Shown here one piece after another: positions 63,270 to 64,000 of a stretch of 64,000 nucleotides of DNA (within the stretch, counting starts at the first letter, position 1; the number at the start of each line of letters is the position of its first letter). The position numbers were made by a program, and so were the translations under genes. The DNA lies in contig CM019715.1 of NCBI GenBank assembly GCA_009760885.1, positions 25,717,472-25,781,471 of the forward strand, read 5' to 3'. Source of the DNA: Achatina immaculata. Taxonomy: Eukaryota; Mollusca; Gastropoda; Stylommatophora; Achatinidae. The notes beneath the pieces were generated by a model that saw only the letters and a program-made list of their open reading frames with translations, did not search any database and was not told the DNA's origin.

Positions 63270-63512
63270 ATGGATACATATCATCATGTCCCATGCTTGG
63301 AAGTGTCGGCGATCTTGTCCCTCTACAGTTTCCGATCTTTCCTGTTTTCCATCAGTTCAGGTGCCGCCTCTTCCCTCACGCCATTTTGTCAAGCCGTCTA
63401 GGAATTTTTTTCTTCAGGTCTACCTTGTCCTTTCCTGCCTCCCATTTTCCTTGTTCTCACGATATTTTCGATTCCTCCTCTTCTCATTAGATGGCCAATG
63501 AATCTAGACTGT
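63270..63512 (-). mobile_element. LINE-C 3' end
   Basis: The minus strand reads RFIGHLMRRGGIENIVRTRK then MGGRKGQGRPE, matching the GHIMR..G.ENI......GRR..GRP block of LINE-C, and continues through degenerate KWREG and MENRKDRKL segments to a short (ATGATG) tail. A poly-C run abuts the 5' truncation point. Confidence 0.7.
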
Positions 63513-63540
63513 TCCCCCCCCCCCCCCCCCCCCCCCCCCG
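63513..63540. repeat. Poly-C run
   Basis: About 27 consecutive C, the longest homopolymer in the window. A likely site of sequencing or assembly error. Confidence 0.9.
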
Positions 63541-63628
63541 TAGTGTGTTCATTAAGGCTTATTTCTCTTTGGCTTTTGTTTTGGGAATTCGTTATTTCTT
63601 ACTTTTACTGTCCATAGTATTCTTAACA

Positions 63629-64000
63629 TAAATGCCTTTGAATGTAAATGCTACAGAAGAGTTCTTCAAATATCATGGACACAAAAAAGAACAAATATAT
63701 CCATACTACAAGAATATATATTGAAGAAGGCTGGCTGGTAAAGAGGATTAAACAGAGAAAACTTAAATATTTTAGACACATTAAACGTCATGATAATCTA
63801 AAGAAGACATTCTTGGAAGGGTACATAATGGGAAAAAGAAAGAGAGGAAGACCAAAGGGAAGATGGTTGCAAGACATCGTTGATAATCTGCGAATGGATG
63901 CATCAGCAGCAGGGCACCTTGCTTACAACCGAGAGGCCTACGGGAAAGATGTTAGGGAGACAAAGTTCCGCAAGGGACATGCAAAAATGACTGACTGAGA
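63629..64000 (+). mobile_element. LINE-B 3' end, running to the window edge
   Basis: Encodes ECKCYRRVLQISWTQKRTNI-type sequence, then EEGWLVKRIKQRKLKYFRHI, GKRKRGRPKGRWLQDIVDNL and TKFRKGHAKMTD, with the GACT tail starting at 63990 and cut by the window end. Few disabling changes, so relatively young. 5' truncated. Confidence 0.85.

Overview
This window looks like intergenic or intronic DNA from a large, repeat-rich animal genome. I found no host gene whose structure I can support. The repertoire (several LINE families ending in short tandem tails, tRNA-headed SINEs, a Penelope-like element, mariner, hAT and pogo-like DNA transposons, and very many 20-60 bp minisatellites) suggests an invertebrate. 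A mollusc is my best guess, at low confidence and from overall repeat style only. There is no sign of operons, ribosome binding sites or other prokaryotic organisation.

Layout. 0-10 kb: LINE-B ends, SINE-1, SINE-2 and SINE-3 copies, a 206 bp hAT element, minisatellites of 50, 35, 53 and 54 bp, and a long CT array. 10-20 kb: an inverted LINE-D pair with LINE-A nested in one arm, LINE-C, -E and -F ends, a 41 bp minisatellite, GA arrays, and 34 bp and 26 bp minisatellites. 20-32 kb: a LINE-B copy with a (GACT)n tail, SINE-4 inside an old 50 bp satellite, a hAT element, a 21 bp minisatellite, a (AACT)n tract, and the longest coding remnant of the LINE class, LINE-A reverse transcriptase at 27.3-28.75 kb on the minus strand. 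32-47 kb: LINE-C, -D and -E ends, ACAAG, 35 bp, 32 bp and 48 bp arrays, a 630 bp hAT element inserted in a minisatellite, and a 948 bp mariner with perfect inverted repeats. 47-54 kb: a broken copy of a conserved gene of unknown function at 48.8-50.4 kb, interrupted by a LINE 3' end that made an 11 bp target duplication, plus LINE-B copies with clear target duplications. 54-64 kb: a G-rich array inside a retroposon copy, a CTTT array, a Penelope-like element nested in LINE-B with a 14 bp duplication and a hammerhead-like 3' motif, a THAP-like remnant, a pogo-like element carrying a SINE and a LINE, a second 54 bp minisatellite, and LINE-C and LINE-B ends.

Names such as LINE-A to LINE-F, SINE-1 to SINE-4 and family H are labels used only here, for sequences that recur within this window. 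The parts do not act together as a pathway. The strongest theme is structural: elements nest in one another with readable target duplications, each LINE family brings its own microsatellite tail, and at least three minisatellites appear to have grown inside retroposon copies from the element's own sequence.
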